Assembly (NCBI GenBank): GCA_946414095.1
Contig: CAMKNB010000007.1
Coordinates: 1 to 49,420 of the forward strand
Source: an uncultured Mycoplasmatota bacterium
Lineage (GTDB): Bacteria; Bacillota_I; Bacilli_A; RF39; UBA660
Direction: 5' to 3'
Length of the DNA stretch: 49,420 bases
Shown: positions 15,924-25,470 of the stretch, piece by piece
Layout of the letters: every line of letters begins with the position of its first letter
Numbering within the stretch: position 1 is the stretch's first letter
Notes under the pieces: model-generated
What the model saw: only the letters and a program-made list of their open reading frames with translations
The model's database searches: none
What the model was told of the DNA's origin: nothing
Program-made: the position numbers and the translations under genes

Positions 15924-18900
15924 ATGTTTCAAAAGATTTTAGACAACTTTAAAAAGAAGAAATTTCTAGTATTAGCAGTACTTCTGTTTTTTGTTGTGAA
16001 TATATTCGTTTTATACACTACTTTTAGTGAAAAAACTACATCTATTATATGGGATGGAACTATTGCTAAAAAGTTTAATAAAGGTACAGGTAGCTCTAGT
16101 GATCCATATATTATAAATAATGGTTCAGAATTAGCATTTTTTTTCACAGTGATTAATTCTGAAGACTCAAGTGAGTATTTTAATAAATTTTATGAATTAA
16201 ATAATAATATAGATTTAAATGGTTATGATTTTTCATTTGCTAATACAAAAACATTTAGTGGTAACTTTGATGGAAAAGGATACTCTATATTCAATTTTAA
16301 ATTATCAAAATATTATTTAGATGAAGAGGGTAAAGTTGCCTCAATATCTTTATTTGATTCACTATATAGTGCTAGAATACAAAATATTAATATTCATGAT
16401 GTTACTATAGTTGTAAATGAAAAAGACGTATTAAATAAAAATTTAACTAAGGCAACTATTTCTGATGAAGAAGGAACTAATGTTGAAACTCTTGAAACTA
16501 CAAATCAAGATGATAGTATAACAGAAAAAAATACTCAAGAAGAAACAAAAAATGAAGATGAATCAAATACTAATAATGAAACAAAAGAAAATGATCCAAT
16601 TATAAAAGATGATAATAATTCTTCAAAAGAAGAAATTATTACTGATTCTAAAACTGATGATAATAATAAAATTACTTCAGAAGAAGATCCTATTTTGAAT
16701 GATAAAATTACAGAAGAAGAAAAAAATGCTGAAGATGGAACTCAATCTGAAGAAAAATCTAATTTAGAAGAAGAAAATTCCACTTCAGAAGAAAATAATA
16801 CTTTAGAAGAGAATACTGAAGAAGAAACTCAAAGTGGAGAAGATATCGTTGTTGAAAATAAAGTTGAAAAGATTGAAGTTTCTTTTCTTGCAAAAAAAGT
16901 AGAACAAAGTGTTATTCAAAACTTGAACTTAAATAATATTAAAATTGATTTTACTGGCAAAGAAGAAAATTTAACATCATCATTATTTATTTTAAATGAT
17001 ATATCTAATAATGACTTTAATAATATAAATATTAATGGTAGTAGTAGTGCTAATAATACTGCTGTTTTAATTAGAAATTATAGTGATGCTAATTATAAAA
17101 ACATTATCTACATGAGTAATGGTTTAGATTTGATATTTAATCAAAAAATTAATAAAGATAATGCATTTGAGTATTCTATTAATGAAAATAAACTTAAATT
17201 TGAAAATGATATTCCAGTAAAAGCTATTATAGAATTATTAAATAGTAAATCTAATTTAAATTGGAAATTTGAAAACAATACATTTAGAATTCAAAATGAA
17301 GGTATAGATGAAACTACACCTAAGAAGAAAGTGGCTGCTAAAAAATCAGTTAGAAGTGCACCTAGTGCTCATAAAAGTGGTACTGAAGGTTCTATAGTTT
17401 ATGTAAATGATTATGAAAGCGATGCTAACTATTATGAAGGATTAAATTATACACATTCGACTAATGGAGCAATGCCAACAACAACTAAAAAAGATATATA
17501 TAATGATTCAAATTTAGTTTATACAGAACTTCATTATTATGCTAGAAATTATGATAATACTCTAGTTGGAGCTATATCAAACAGTACAGATGAATCTGAA
17601 AATCAAATTGTTTATTATAAAATATATGAAGTAAACGATAATGGAACATCTAGTAATAAAAATGATGATTACGTTGAAATTGAATTAATTGATAATCCAT
17701 TTCAAAAGAAACCTACTGGAAAAACATTTAATGGATGGGTAACAGATTATGTTGGAGCAGAAATAACATTAGATAGAAGTATTTATACAAGGTATATAAA
17801 AATACCAATTACTTATACAGGAACTACTCCAGATAATATTAATGCTAATATTTATGCTAGTTGGACAAATGGAATTCATATAACTACAACTAATATAACT
17901 AACTTATCAAATACAAACTTAAGGGCATATGGATATACAGCCGTAACTGATATTGAAACTGTTTATGATACTGTTAGTGTTAATGGTTTATACACAAGGC
18001 GTACGGTTAACTTTTGGAGTGATTATCCAGATAATGCTGTTGACTCTACTGGAGATCCTTTAACAGGTGGATGTTATGATTGGGGAGGATGTACATGTTA
18101 TGTGCCTGCTAGTGGAAATAGCGTAAATGGTACAACCTATTATCAATTGACAAATGGCTCTATGGTACAATACACAATACCAAGTCATCAAGAATTGACA
18201 GGTCAATTAAGCGTTGGAGATAGTGCTGCTGGATATTATAGAAGAGTAAATCTTCCTAGTGGAACTCCACTTAAAGGTTATTATGATACAACTGGTAACA
18301 TGTATACTAGTGGTACTGCAAGTAGTGGAACTACATATTATGATTTAATCCAATTTTATGATGAAAATGGTAATATGGAAGTTGCTTCTGCAGAAATCTA
18401 TTATTATTTGACTACAAGAGATACAAATATTGTAAGAATTAATAGTGATGTATCTGGTAGATGGGGCACAGGTGTTGTAAGACCATTTACGTTAACTGCT
18501 ATTGATAATGGAACTAACAATCTTAATAGATATACTTGGTCAATACAAAATACAATAGTAAATGCATATGGTGATTTAAGAATTGAAGATATAATGGTTT
18601 ATGGTGCTGTAATTAATACTACTGGAACTAGCCCAACAGGAAACACAAATAGTCAATTATATGGTAATTATCATAATGTTAAAGTTGGTCGTGGAGTTAT
18701 TCAAGATACTTCAACTAGAACAACATTTACAAATATTGCTGGTGGTAATAATAGTACTGGTACTCAAGGTAGTTCATCTTCACCACTAGAATATAGATTA
18801 ATAATAGAATCTGGTATGTTAAATACTGCAAGTAGTTCAACAATACCAGTAAGTGCGACTAGAACTTTATATTTGAATCCTGTGACAATATATGGTTGTG

Positions 18901-21900
18901 ACTATGATAGAGTAAAAGAAGATAACGAAAAATTAAAAGTTTCTTACACTGTTGCTTCAGTTTGGTCAGGAAGTAATTATAGCACGCATAATTATGATGT
19001 TGCGTTTAAAACAATAGTTAAAAGTGGTTCTTTTGGAACAAGCAAATATAACTTTGCTACAGGTATGTATGTATCTGGAAGAGGCTATGCATCTACTTAT
19101 GCAGCAAGTTCAGTTATTGTTGAAGGTGGATATATTTATAATCTTAATGGTGGTCCATCTCCAAAAGAAAATACTAAATCAATTAATACTATATACATCT
19201 ATATGAAAGGTGGAAGTGTAGATGTACTGGTTGGTGGAGCAGGACAAAGTCAAACTTATGGAAATAGAATTGTTCAAGTAACTGGAGGAATTGTTAATTA
19301 TTCAGTATTTGGGGGATCAAATGGTGTTACCGGATCAGATGGCAGTGATAACACAAATGGTAAACTTGATGGTGATTCATACGTTTATATTGGTGGTAAT
19401 GCTACAATTGGAAACACTAAACTAGATGCAAATGCTATAGAAACAGTTAGTCAAGTTGAAGCAGGAAGTGTATTTGGTAATGGAAATGGAAATACTTCTT
19501 CTAAAACAATAGGTACAGTTAATAATTCAAATATAATAATTGATGGTTCTGCTACTATTAATAAAAATGTTTATGGCGGTGGAAATTATGGTGCTGCAGG
19601 TCAAAATGGTACTGGTAAATCATATGATTTAAATATAATAATTCATGATGGTGAAATAAAAGGTTCAGTTTACGGTGGAGGAAACAATGCTGGAGCTGGA
19701 ACTATCACTTCAAATGATAGAAATAATAATACTGCTAATATTAATATTACTATGGATGGCGGAAAAGTTAGTGGTTCAGTTTATGGTGGTTCTTGTGCTA
19801 AAGGCGTAATTAATGGAAATACCAATGTAAATATTATTTCAGGAACTGTATATACCGATGTGTATGGCGGTGGTGAAGGTGGATATCAAGATAATAATAA
19901 TCCTGGAACATATGTTACAAAAAATGTAAATGTTACAATTGGAAATTCTAGCACAGGGCCTAATATAAATGGAAAAGTTTATGGCGGAAGTGCTTTTGGT
20001 ACTGTTAATGAGGGAGAAGTATCTTCTACTGCTAATTCATATGATGTTAATGTAACAGTTAATAAAGGTACTATTTTAGGTTCAGTCTTTGGTGGAGCCA
20101 AAGGTAGTAGTTCGTTTACGCCTAATGTAAATGGTAATGTAAACGTAACCATAAATGGTGGAACAATACCAAATGTATTTGGTGGTTGCGATGAAGCAGG
20201 TGAACCACTTGGAGACGTCGTTGTTACCATAAATGGTGGAACAGTTACTAATGCATATGGTGGAGGTAATAAAACTTCTGTTGGTAATACAAGTATATAT
20301 TTAGAAGGCGGAACAGTTACTACTTTATATGGAGGATCTAATCAGGCTGGTACAGTAGATGAAAGCCATGTTTATATTGATGGTGGAGTTGTTGGTACTG
20401 TGTTTGGTGGAAACAATGAAGGTGGTACTTGTACACAATCAAATGTAACTCTAAATGGTGGAACAATAAATGGTATAGTTTATGGTGGAGGAAATCTTGT
20501 TGATACTGGAAGTACAAATGTTAGTATTAATAATATAGGTAATACTCTTAGTGCTGTTTATGGTGGAGGAAACCAAGCTGGGGCTACAAGTACAAATATT
20601 ACACTAAATAGTAAATCTTCACCAAATAATATAAATATAACAAGTGTATATGGAGGATCTAACCAATTAGGTAATGTAGATAGTTCAACAATTGTTATGA
20701 ATAAAGGAACAGTTACAAACCTTTATGGTGGTAACAATGCTGGTGGTCAGACTTCAACAACAAATATAACAGTAAATAATGGAACTGTAACGACACTATA
20801 TGGTGGAGGAAATCAAGCTATATCTGGAACTTCAAATGTAACACAAACTGGTGGAACAATCTCAACAATGTTTGGTGGAGGAAACCAAGCAGCAATGAGT
20901 GGAGACACAAACATAACAGTAAATGGAGGAAGTGTTACAACTGCACTATACGGTGGAGGAAATGAAGGAGCAATAGCTGGAGATACAAATGTTTTAATAA
21001 CAAATATGTCTGGAACCTTACCATCATTATTTGGCGGAGGAAACCAAGCTGGGGCAACAAATACAAATATAACACTTGGTGATAATACAAGTGGAAATAT
21101 AAATATAACAAATGTATATGGAGGATCTAACCAATTAGGTGATGTTACTAAGTCAACAATAGAAATGAATAAAGGAACAGTTACAAACCTTTATGGTGGT
21201 AACAATGCTGGTGGTCAGACTTCAACAACAAATATAACAGTAAATAATGGAACTGTAACGACACTATATGGTGGAGGAAATCAAGCTATATCTGGAACTT
21301 CAAATGTAACACAAACTGGTGGAACAATCTCAACAATGTTTGGTGGAGGAAACCAAGCAGCAATGAGTGGAGACACAAACATAACAGTAAATGGAGGAAG
21401 TGTTACAACTGCACTATACGGTGGAGGAAATGAAGGAGCAATAGCTGGAGATACAAATGTTTTAATAACAAATATGTCTGGAACCTTACCATCATTATTT
21501 GGCGGAGGAAACCAAGCTGGGGCAACAAATACAAATATAACACTTGGTGATAATACAAGTGGAAATATAAATATAACAAATGTATATGGAGGATCTAACC
21601 AATTAGGTGATGTTACTAAGTCAACAATAGAAATGAATAAAGGAACAGTTACAAACCTTTATGGTGGTAACAATGCTGGTGGTACTACAAGTATCACTGA
21701 TGTTGATATTCTTGGTGGAAGCGTAGATAATGTGTATGGTGGAGGAAATCAAGCACATGTAGGATCTACAAATGTGGAAGTAACAAATGCTACAGCCGGC
21801 TCAATATATGGTGGAGGAAATGCTGCTAATGTTACTGGAAGTGTTGTTTTATCTGTAAATAATTCTACTGTATCTAATAATGTATATGGTGGAGGAAATC

Positions 21901-24900
21901 AAGGAACAGTTGGTGGCAATACAACAGTAACTATTAATGATACAACAGTAAGTGGTAATGTATTTGCTGCAGGAAATGGTGCAACAGCAGCTGTTACCGG
22001 TAATTCAACTATTACAGTAGATGGTTCAACAATATCATCTTCATTATATGGTGGAGGAAATGAAGGAACAGTTGGTGGAAACACAACAGTAACTATAAAT
22101 GATACAACAGTAAGTGGTAATGTATTTGCTGCAGGAAATGGTGCAGCTGCAACTGTGACAGGTAATTCAATTGCTACAGTAAAAGGTTCAACAATATCAT
22201 CTTCTATATATGGAGGAGGAAATGAAGGAACAGTTGGCGGCAATACAGATGTAATTATAAATAATACAAATGTAAACGGTAGTGCTTATGCTGGAGGAAA
22301 TGGTGCAACAGCAACAGTTAGTGGAAATACGAGCATAACAGTTGGTGGAACTAGTATTATTGGTACTCCTTCTTGTACAGTACTTAGTCAATGTTCAGTA
22401 TTTGGAGGAGGAAATGCTGCAATAACTGGTTCAGAACTTGTAAACAATTCTTTAGCAAGTGTTAAGATAGCTGGAGCAACAGTTTATGGAAATGTATACG
22501 GAGGAGCTAATACTTCTAAAGTATATGGGCGAACAGATGTTAATATTGGAGCTGAAGTAGCAGTAAATGAAACGGTAACAAGAGGTAATGTTTCAATAAA
22601 AGGAACTGTATTCGGTGGAGGTGAAGCAAATGCTTCTGGATCTGATGAATACGACTGGACATTTGTAAGTGTTACTAATGGAATAGATGTTAATATTAAT
22701 GGAGCTAATTATACAACATTTGAAATATTAGGATCTATATTTGGTAGTGGTAATGCATCTACAACAACTGGTGTAAGTGAAGTTACAATAAAGAATTATG
22801 GTACATTTACTGCTCCAAAGAGAAATGTATCAATTCAAAGAACTGATTATTTAAAACTAGACAATTCTGCAATTGTATTAGAGGGGGCAACCGATAGAGA
22901 AAATGAATATTCTGATGTATTATTTACTTTATCAAGAATAAATAAATTAGATTTAACTAATAATTCAACATTATTCCTAGAAACAGGAGCTAACTTATTA
23001 GAAGAGTTTAATAGTCTTACTTCAACTGGAGCAAAAGCTCAAGTATCAATTAATGAAAATACTAAGACTGTTACTAAAAATGTTGATAATAGAGTTTATA
23101 TGTTCATTGATAAAAAGTTAAATATTGCCAAAGACCAAAGTATAACTGATTATGGTGAAGTAAATGGAATGACATTCTTTGGAATGTATAAATATAATTC
23201 TAATGGAGATATAAATGTAGGAATTTATAATGATTATGCATATGATGCTACTCTTAATTGGGGAGATGTTTTTGATAATGTTAGTTCATATGTGCTTGGT
23301 CTTCATAAACCAAATCATGACATTGAAGTTGATGGTTTCTATACTAACTATATAGTTGAAGAAACCGGCAAAAACAAAATAGACTATATTACTCCAACAC
23401 CTCCAACTGGACCATTATATATGTGGACAATTGGTGAAGGAGTAATTGAATATGAAATAGACTTATCAGCATCAAAATATTCAACATTAGGTACAGCTGA
23501 ATTATCTTTAATTGACTTTACACATCCAAATACAACATTTGAAATATTAGGATTTGATTATAGTGAACTTGATAGTAGTGTTCATTTAGTTCCAAAAACA
23601 AGTATTAAAAAAATTGCTGATACAGAAACTGAAGCTGATACAATTATGGGACTTACAATGGAAACTAGTAATATTGGTTGGTTAGTTAATGGTAATACTA
23701 CTTTCTTAACTCATGTTGCTAATCCAGAAGATGCTGTAGTTGGTACTGAGAGTTATGTAGGTGGTAATAATGCATCATCACCAACATTGTTATTCAATTT
23801 ACACCATTCTAAAAATATAAGTTCAACTGGTAATTTAGGTAAAGTAAGGATACAATTAACATCAATTAGACAAATAGATGCTTTAACAAAAGAAACAAAG
23901 AGATTAATTATAACAGTAAATTTAAGTAAAGCGTTGATTAGTACAGTTAATTATGAAGGAGCAATGACAGCAGGACGTAAATATGAATTATTTGCATCAA
24001 CTGCAACAAATATAACATCTTCTTCATCAATCAGTGTATATTACTCATTATTCAATAGTGGTGAAAGCATTTATAGAACAGGTTATCATAGAGCACTTTT
24101 CTCTAATTATGTATTTCCATTAAATACAAAGATAACTATGATTGATTATAGTGCAGATAACCCAGAATACTATTATCATGTAATTAATCAAAATGATGTT
24201 AATACAGCAACTGCGCAAATGCAAAGTGATAATGAAGCATCATATAATATATCGATGTTTGAAGTAATGGGTGCTGAAAATAGTGGGGTATATTATGATG
24301 ATGTGGTTAAAAATACAGCATATTATAATAGCACTGCTGAATATTGTAATGAAGAATTTATATTTATAATTGATTTTGGAGATACAAATATAACAGCTGA
24401 CTCAATTGGAAATCAATTGTTATTTGGTATAAGAGATACAAATGAAGAAACAATATATGGAGTACTTGGAAATCAATATTCGGTATTAACATATAACATT
24501 TATGCTAATAAAGATGCTATAATAGATATGGATGGTACATTAAGTAGTAACAAAATATATAATGGTGAATCAGTAATTGCAGACTTGACAATAGATTATA
24601 CTCAAGAAATGGTTGGTTCTACTGTTATATATGATACACACTATTTTGATTCAAAATTGGGTATTAAAATATCTCTTATTAATTCAGAAGGTGAAGTTGT
24701 TACAGGTACTACATTGTTAGGTTTATATTATACAATTGATGGTGTTAGATATGACCCTAGTATAGATGGAACAACAAGAATTAAGATTGCAGACAAAGTG
24801 GATAGTGCAGAAAAATGGGTAATTATTAATACTGGTACATCTACTATTGCATCTGGTAACTATACTTTAAGATTTGAATCATTTGGTTCTCCTGATGGAA

Positions 24901-25355
24901 TATATTATGGTTTAGAATCTAGTGATACAAAAGATTTTGCAATAGAAATTGTTAATGAAATATATGGACTTGATGTTAATACTTCAGCTGAGGAAATGAT
25001 TATTGATTCATTAACTGGTAATAATGCAAACAATCAAAATACAATTGTATACAACATTGATTACAACTCTGGACTTACAAATCCAAATATAAGATTTAAA
25101 ATGTATAGAAGAAGTTATGAAAATATTGATGATACTAATTATATTTTAGTAGATGCTCAAGATTATTTTGATAATGCATTCTTACCTAGTCCAAATGCAA
25201 AAGAATATAGAATTGTAACAAATCCAGTTGAACATAATGAATATACATTTACATTAAATGAAAATTTAGTAACTGGAACATATAAAATGGAATTTATACT
25301 TTATGATGATATGGCTCCAATAGGAAGCGTAGAAAAATATATAATTATTAAATAG
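15924..25355 (+). CDS. Giant (3143 aa) beta-solenoid surface protein
   Basis: A signal anchor (about residues 14-33) leads to GSSSDPYIINNGSELAFFFTVIN and DGKGYSIFNFKLS, a GLUG/parallel-beta-helix type start. Residues about 165-315 are an acidic Glu/Asn/Thr-rich spacer. Around 596-650 a segment (GKTFNGWVTD..., NIYASWTNG) resembles the InlB/Listeria-Bacteroides repeat. From about 1090 to 2290 there are roughly three dozen (V/L)(Y/F)GGGN-type turns spaced 20-30 residues apart, i.e. a Gly/Asn/Thr beta-solenoid. Residues 1592-1903 are two identical 156-residue units, and three 54-residue near-repeats follow. The last 850 residues are non-repetitive beta domains. There is no LPxTG or C-terminal anchor, so attachment would be by the N-terminal helix or by association. 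It is likely an adhesin or fibre scaffold, co-transcribed with the next two genes. Confidence 0.82.
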   Translation: MFQKILDNFKKKKFLVLAVLLFFVVNIFVLYTTFSEKTTSIIWDGTIAKKFNKGTGSSSDPYIINNGSELAFFFTVINSEDSSEYFNKFYELNNNIDLNGYDFSFANTKTFSGNFDGKGYSIFNFKLSKYYLDEEGKVASISLFDSLYSARIQNINIHDVTIVVNEKDVLNKNLTKATISDEEGTNVETLETTNQDDSITEKNTQEETKNEDESNTNNETKENDPIIKDDNNSSKEEIITDSKTDDNNKITSEEDPILNDKITEEEKNAEDGTQSEEKSNLEEENSTSEENNTLEENTEEETQSGEDIVVENKVEKIEVSFLAKKVEQSVIQNLNLNNIKIDFTGKEENLTSSLFILNDISNNDFNNININGSSSANNTAVLIRNYSDANYKNIIYMSNGLDLIFNQKINKDNAFEYSINENKLKFENDIPVKAIIELLNSKSNLNWKFENNTFRIQNEGIDETTPKKKVAAKKSVRSAPSAHKSGTEGSIVYVNDYESDANYYEGLNYTHSTNGAMPTTTKKDIYNDSNLVYTELHYYARNYDNTLVGAISNSTDESENQIVYYKIYEVNDNGTSSNKNDDYVEIELIDNPFQKKPTGKTFNGWVTDYVGAEITLDRSIYTRYIKIPITYTGTTPDNINANIYASWTNGIHITTTNITNLSNTNLRAYGYTAVTDIETVYDTVSVNGLYTRRTVNFWSDYPDNAVDSTGDPLTGGCYDWGGCTCYVPASGNSVNGTTYYQLTNGSMVQYTIPSHQELTGQLSVGDSAAGYYRRVNLPSGTPLKGYYDTTGNMYTSGTASSGTTYYDLIQFYDENGNMEVASAEIYYYLTTRDTNIVRINSDVSGRWGTGVVRPFTLTAIDNGTNNLNRYTWSIQNTIVNAYGDLRIEDIMVYGAVINTTGTSPTGNTNSQLYGNYHNVKVGRGVIQDTSTRTTFTNIAGGNNSTGTQGSSSSPLEYRLIIESGMLNTASSSTIPVSATRTLYLNPVTIYGCDYDRVKEDNEKLKVSYTVASVWSGSNYSTHNYDVAFKTIVKSGSFGTSKYNFATGMYVSGRGYASTYAASSVIVEGGYIYNLNGGPSPKENTKSINTIYIYMKGGSVDVLVGGAGQSQTYGNRIVQVTGGIVNYSVFGGSNGVTGSDGSDNTNGKLDGDSYVYIGGNATIGNTKLDANAIETVSQVEAGSVFGNGNGNTSSKTIGTVNNSNIIIDGSATINKNVYGGGNYGAAGQNGTGKSYDLNIIIHDGEIKGSVYGGGNNAGAGTITSNDRNNNTANINITMDGGKVSGSVYGGSCAKGVINGNTNVNIISGTVYTDVYGGGEGGYQDNNNPGTYVTKNVNVTIGNSSTGPNINGKVYGGSAFGTVNEGEVSSTANSYDVNVTVNKGTILGSVFGGAKGSSSFTPNVNGNVNVTINGGTIPNVFGGCDEAGEPLGDVVVTINGGTVTNAYGGGNKTSVGNTSIYLEGGTVTTLYGGSNQAGTVDESHVYIDGGVVGTVFGGNNEGGTCTQSNVTLNGGTINGIVYGGGNLVDTGSTNVSINNIGNTLSAVYGGGNQAGATSTNITLNSKSSPNNINITSVYGGSNQLGNVDSSTIVMNKGTVTNLYGGNNAGGQTSTTNITVNNGTVTTLYGGGNQAISGTSNVTQTGGTISTMFGGGNQAAMSGDTNITVNGGSVTTALYGGGNEGAIAGDTNVLITNMSGTLPSLFGGGNQAGATNTNITLGDNTSGNINITNVYGGSNQLGDVTKSTIEMNKGTVTNLYGGNNAGGQTSTTNITVNNGTVTTLYGGGNQAISGTSNVTQTGGTISTMFGGGNQAAMSGDTNITVNGGSVTTALYGGGNEGAIAGDTNVLITNMSGTLPSLFGGGNQAGATNTNITLGDNTSGNINITNVYGGSNQLGDVTKSTIEMNKGTVTNLYGGNNAGGTTSITDVDILGGSVDNVYGGGNQAHVGSTNVEVTNATAGSIYGGGNAANVTGSVVLSVNNSTVSNNVYGGGNQGTVGGNTTVTINDTTVSGNVFAAGNGATAAVTGNSTITVDGSTISSSLYGGGNEGTVGGNTTVTINDTTVSGNVFAAGNGAAATVTGNSIATVKGSTISSSIYGGGNEGTVGGNTDVIINNTNVNGSAYAGGNGATATVSGNTSITVGGTSIIGTPSCTVLSQCSVFGGGNAAITGSELVNNSLASVKIAGATVYGNVYGGANTSKVYGRTDVNIGAEVAVNETVTRGNVSIKGTVFGGGEANASGSDEYDWTFVSVTNGIDVNINGANYTTFEILGSIFGSGNASTTTGVSEVTIKNYGTFTAPKRNVSIQRTDYLKLDNSAIVLEGATDRENEYSDVLFTLSRINKLDLTNNSTLFLETGANLLEEFNSLTSTGAKAQVSINENTKTVTKNVDNRVYMFIDKKLNIAKDQSITDYGEVNGMTFFGMYKYNSNGDINVGIYNDYAYDATLNWGDVFDNVSSYVLGLHKPNHDIEVDGFYTNYIVEETGKNKIDYITPTPPTGPLYMWTIGEGVIEYEIDLSASKYSTLGTAELSLIDFTHPNTTFEILGFDYSELDSSVHLVPKTSIKKIADTETEADTIMGLTMETSNIGWLVNGNTTFLTHVANPEDAVVGTESYVGGNNASSPTLLFNLHHSKNISSTGNLGKVRIQLTSIRQIDALTKETKRLIITVNLSKALISTVNYEGAMTAGRKYELFASTATNITSSSSISVYYSLFNSGESIYRTGYHRALFSNYVFPLNTKITMIDYSADNPEYYYHVINQNDVNTATAQMQSDNEASYNISMFEVMGAENSGVYYDDVVKNTAYYNSTAEYCNEEFIFIIDFGDTNITADSIGNQLLFGIRDTNEETIYGVLGNQYSVLTYNIYANKDAIIDMDGTLSSNKIYNGESVIADLTIDYTQEMVGSTVIYDTHYFDSKLGIKISLINSEGEVVTGTTLLGLYYTIDGVRYDPSIDGTTRIKIADKVDSAEKWVIINTGTSTIASGNYTLRFESFGSPDGIYYGLESSDTKDFAIEIVNEIYGLDVNTSAEEMIIDSLTGNNANNQNTIVYNIDYNSGLTNPNIRFKMYRRSYENIDDTNYILVDAQDYFDNAFLPSPNAKEYRIVTNPVEHNEYTFTLNENLVTGTYKMEFILYDDMAPIGSVEKYIIIK
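20697..21683 (+). repeat. Exact 468-bp tandem duplication inside the giant surface gene
   Basis: Bases 20697-21164 and 21165-21632 are identical as far as I can compare by eye, and identity continues into a third partial copy to 21683. Each unit is 156 codons, so the frame is kept. Identity includes synonymous positions, whereas neighbouring solenoid turns differ, pointing to a recent duplication or gene conversion. Confidence 0.9.
21891..22340 (+). repeat. Imperfect 162-bp tandem repeats inside the giant surface gene
   Basis: Three units begin at 21891, 22053 and 22215, each encoding about 54 residues opening with GGGN(Q/E)GTVGGNT. The first two are very alike; the third is more diverged and fades after about 22340. 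They differ at synonymous sites, so they are older than the 468-bp duplication. Confidence 0.85.
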
Positions 25356-25368
25356 GAGGGATGATAAA

Positions 25369-25470
25369 ATGATAGGATTAAGTAATAAAGATTTATTAGA
25401 AATATATGATATTCTTAAGAAATTTGTTAAGTCTTTAGAAAGCAGAAAAGAGGAAGAAAATAATGATTGA
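25369..25470 (+). CDS. Small 33-residue protein between the giant gene and the next gene
   Basis: The ATG at 25369 is 9 bases after a strong AGGAGGG (25353-25359) that overlaps the stop of the giant gene. The predicted peptide, MIGLSNKDLLEIYDILKKF and a charged tail, is one amphipathic helix with no signal. Its TGA lies 5 bases past the ATG of the next gene (8-base overlap), the classic arrangement for translational coupling. The strong ribosome site belongs to this frame; the next gene has no comparable site of its own. It may be a real small protein that binds the adjacent 501-residue protein, or only a leader that feeds ribosomes to it. Confidence 0.6.
   Translation: MIGLSNKDLLEIYDILKKFVKSLESRKEEENND

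Noticed and set aside
20697-22340. Regular repeats that could be read as a CRISPR array
   Set aside because: The repeats are long (468 and 162 bases), contiguous, in frame and coding; there are no short repeats with unique spacers and no cas genes.
19979-22391. Pro/Val-rich - strand frames opposite the solenoid repeats
   Set aside because: The reverse complement of Gly/Asn/Thr repeat codons naturally gives long open frames; no start signals support them.
24400-25355. A cell-wall sorting signal at the end of the giant protein
   Set aside because: The C-terminus ends in a beta strand (VEKYIIIK) with no LPxTG, hydrophobic helix or basic tail.
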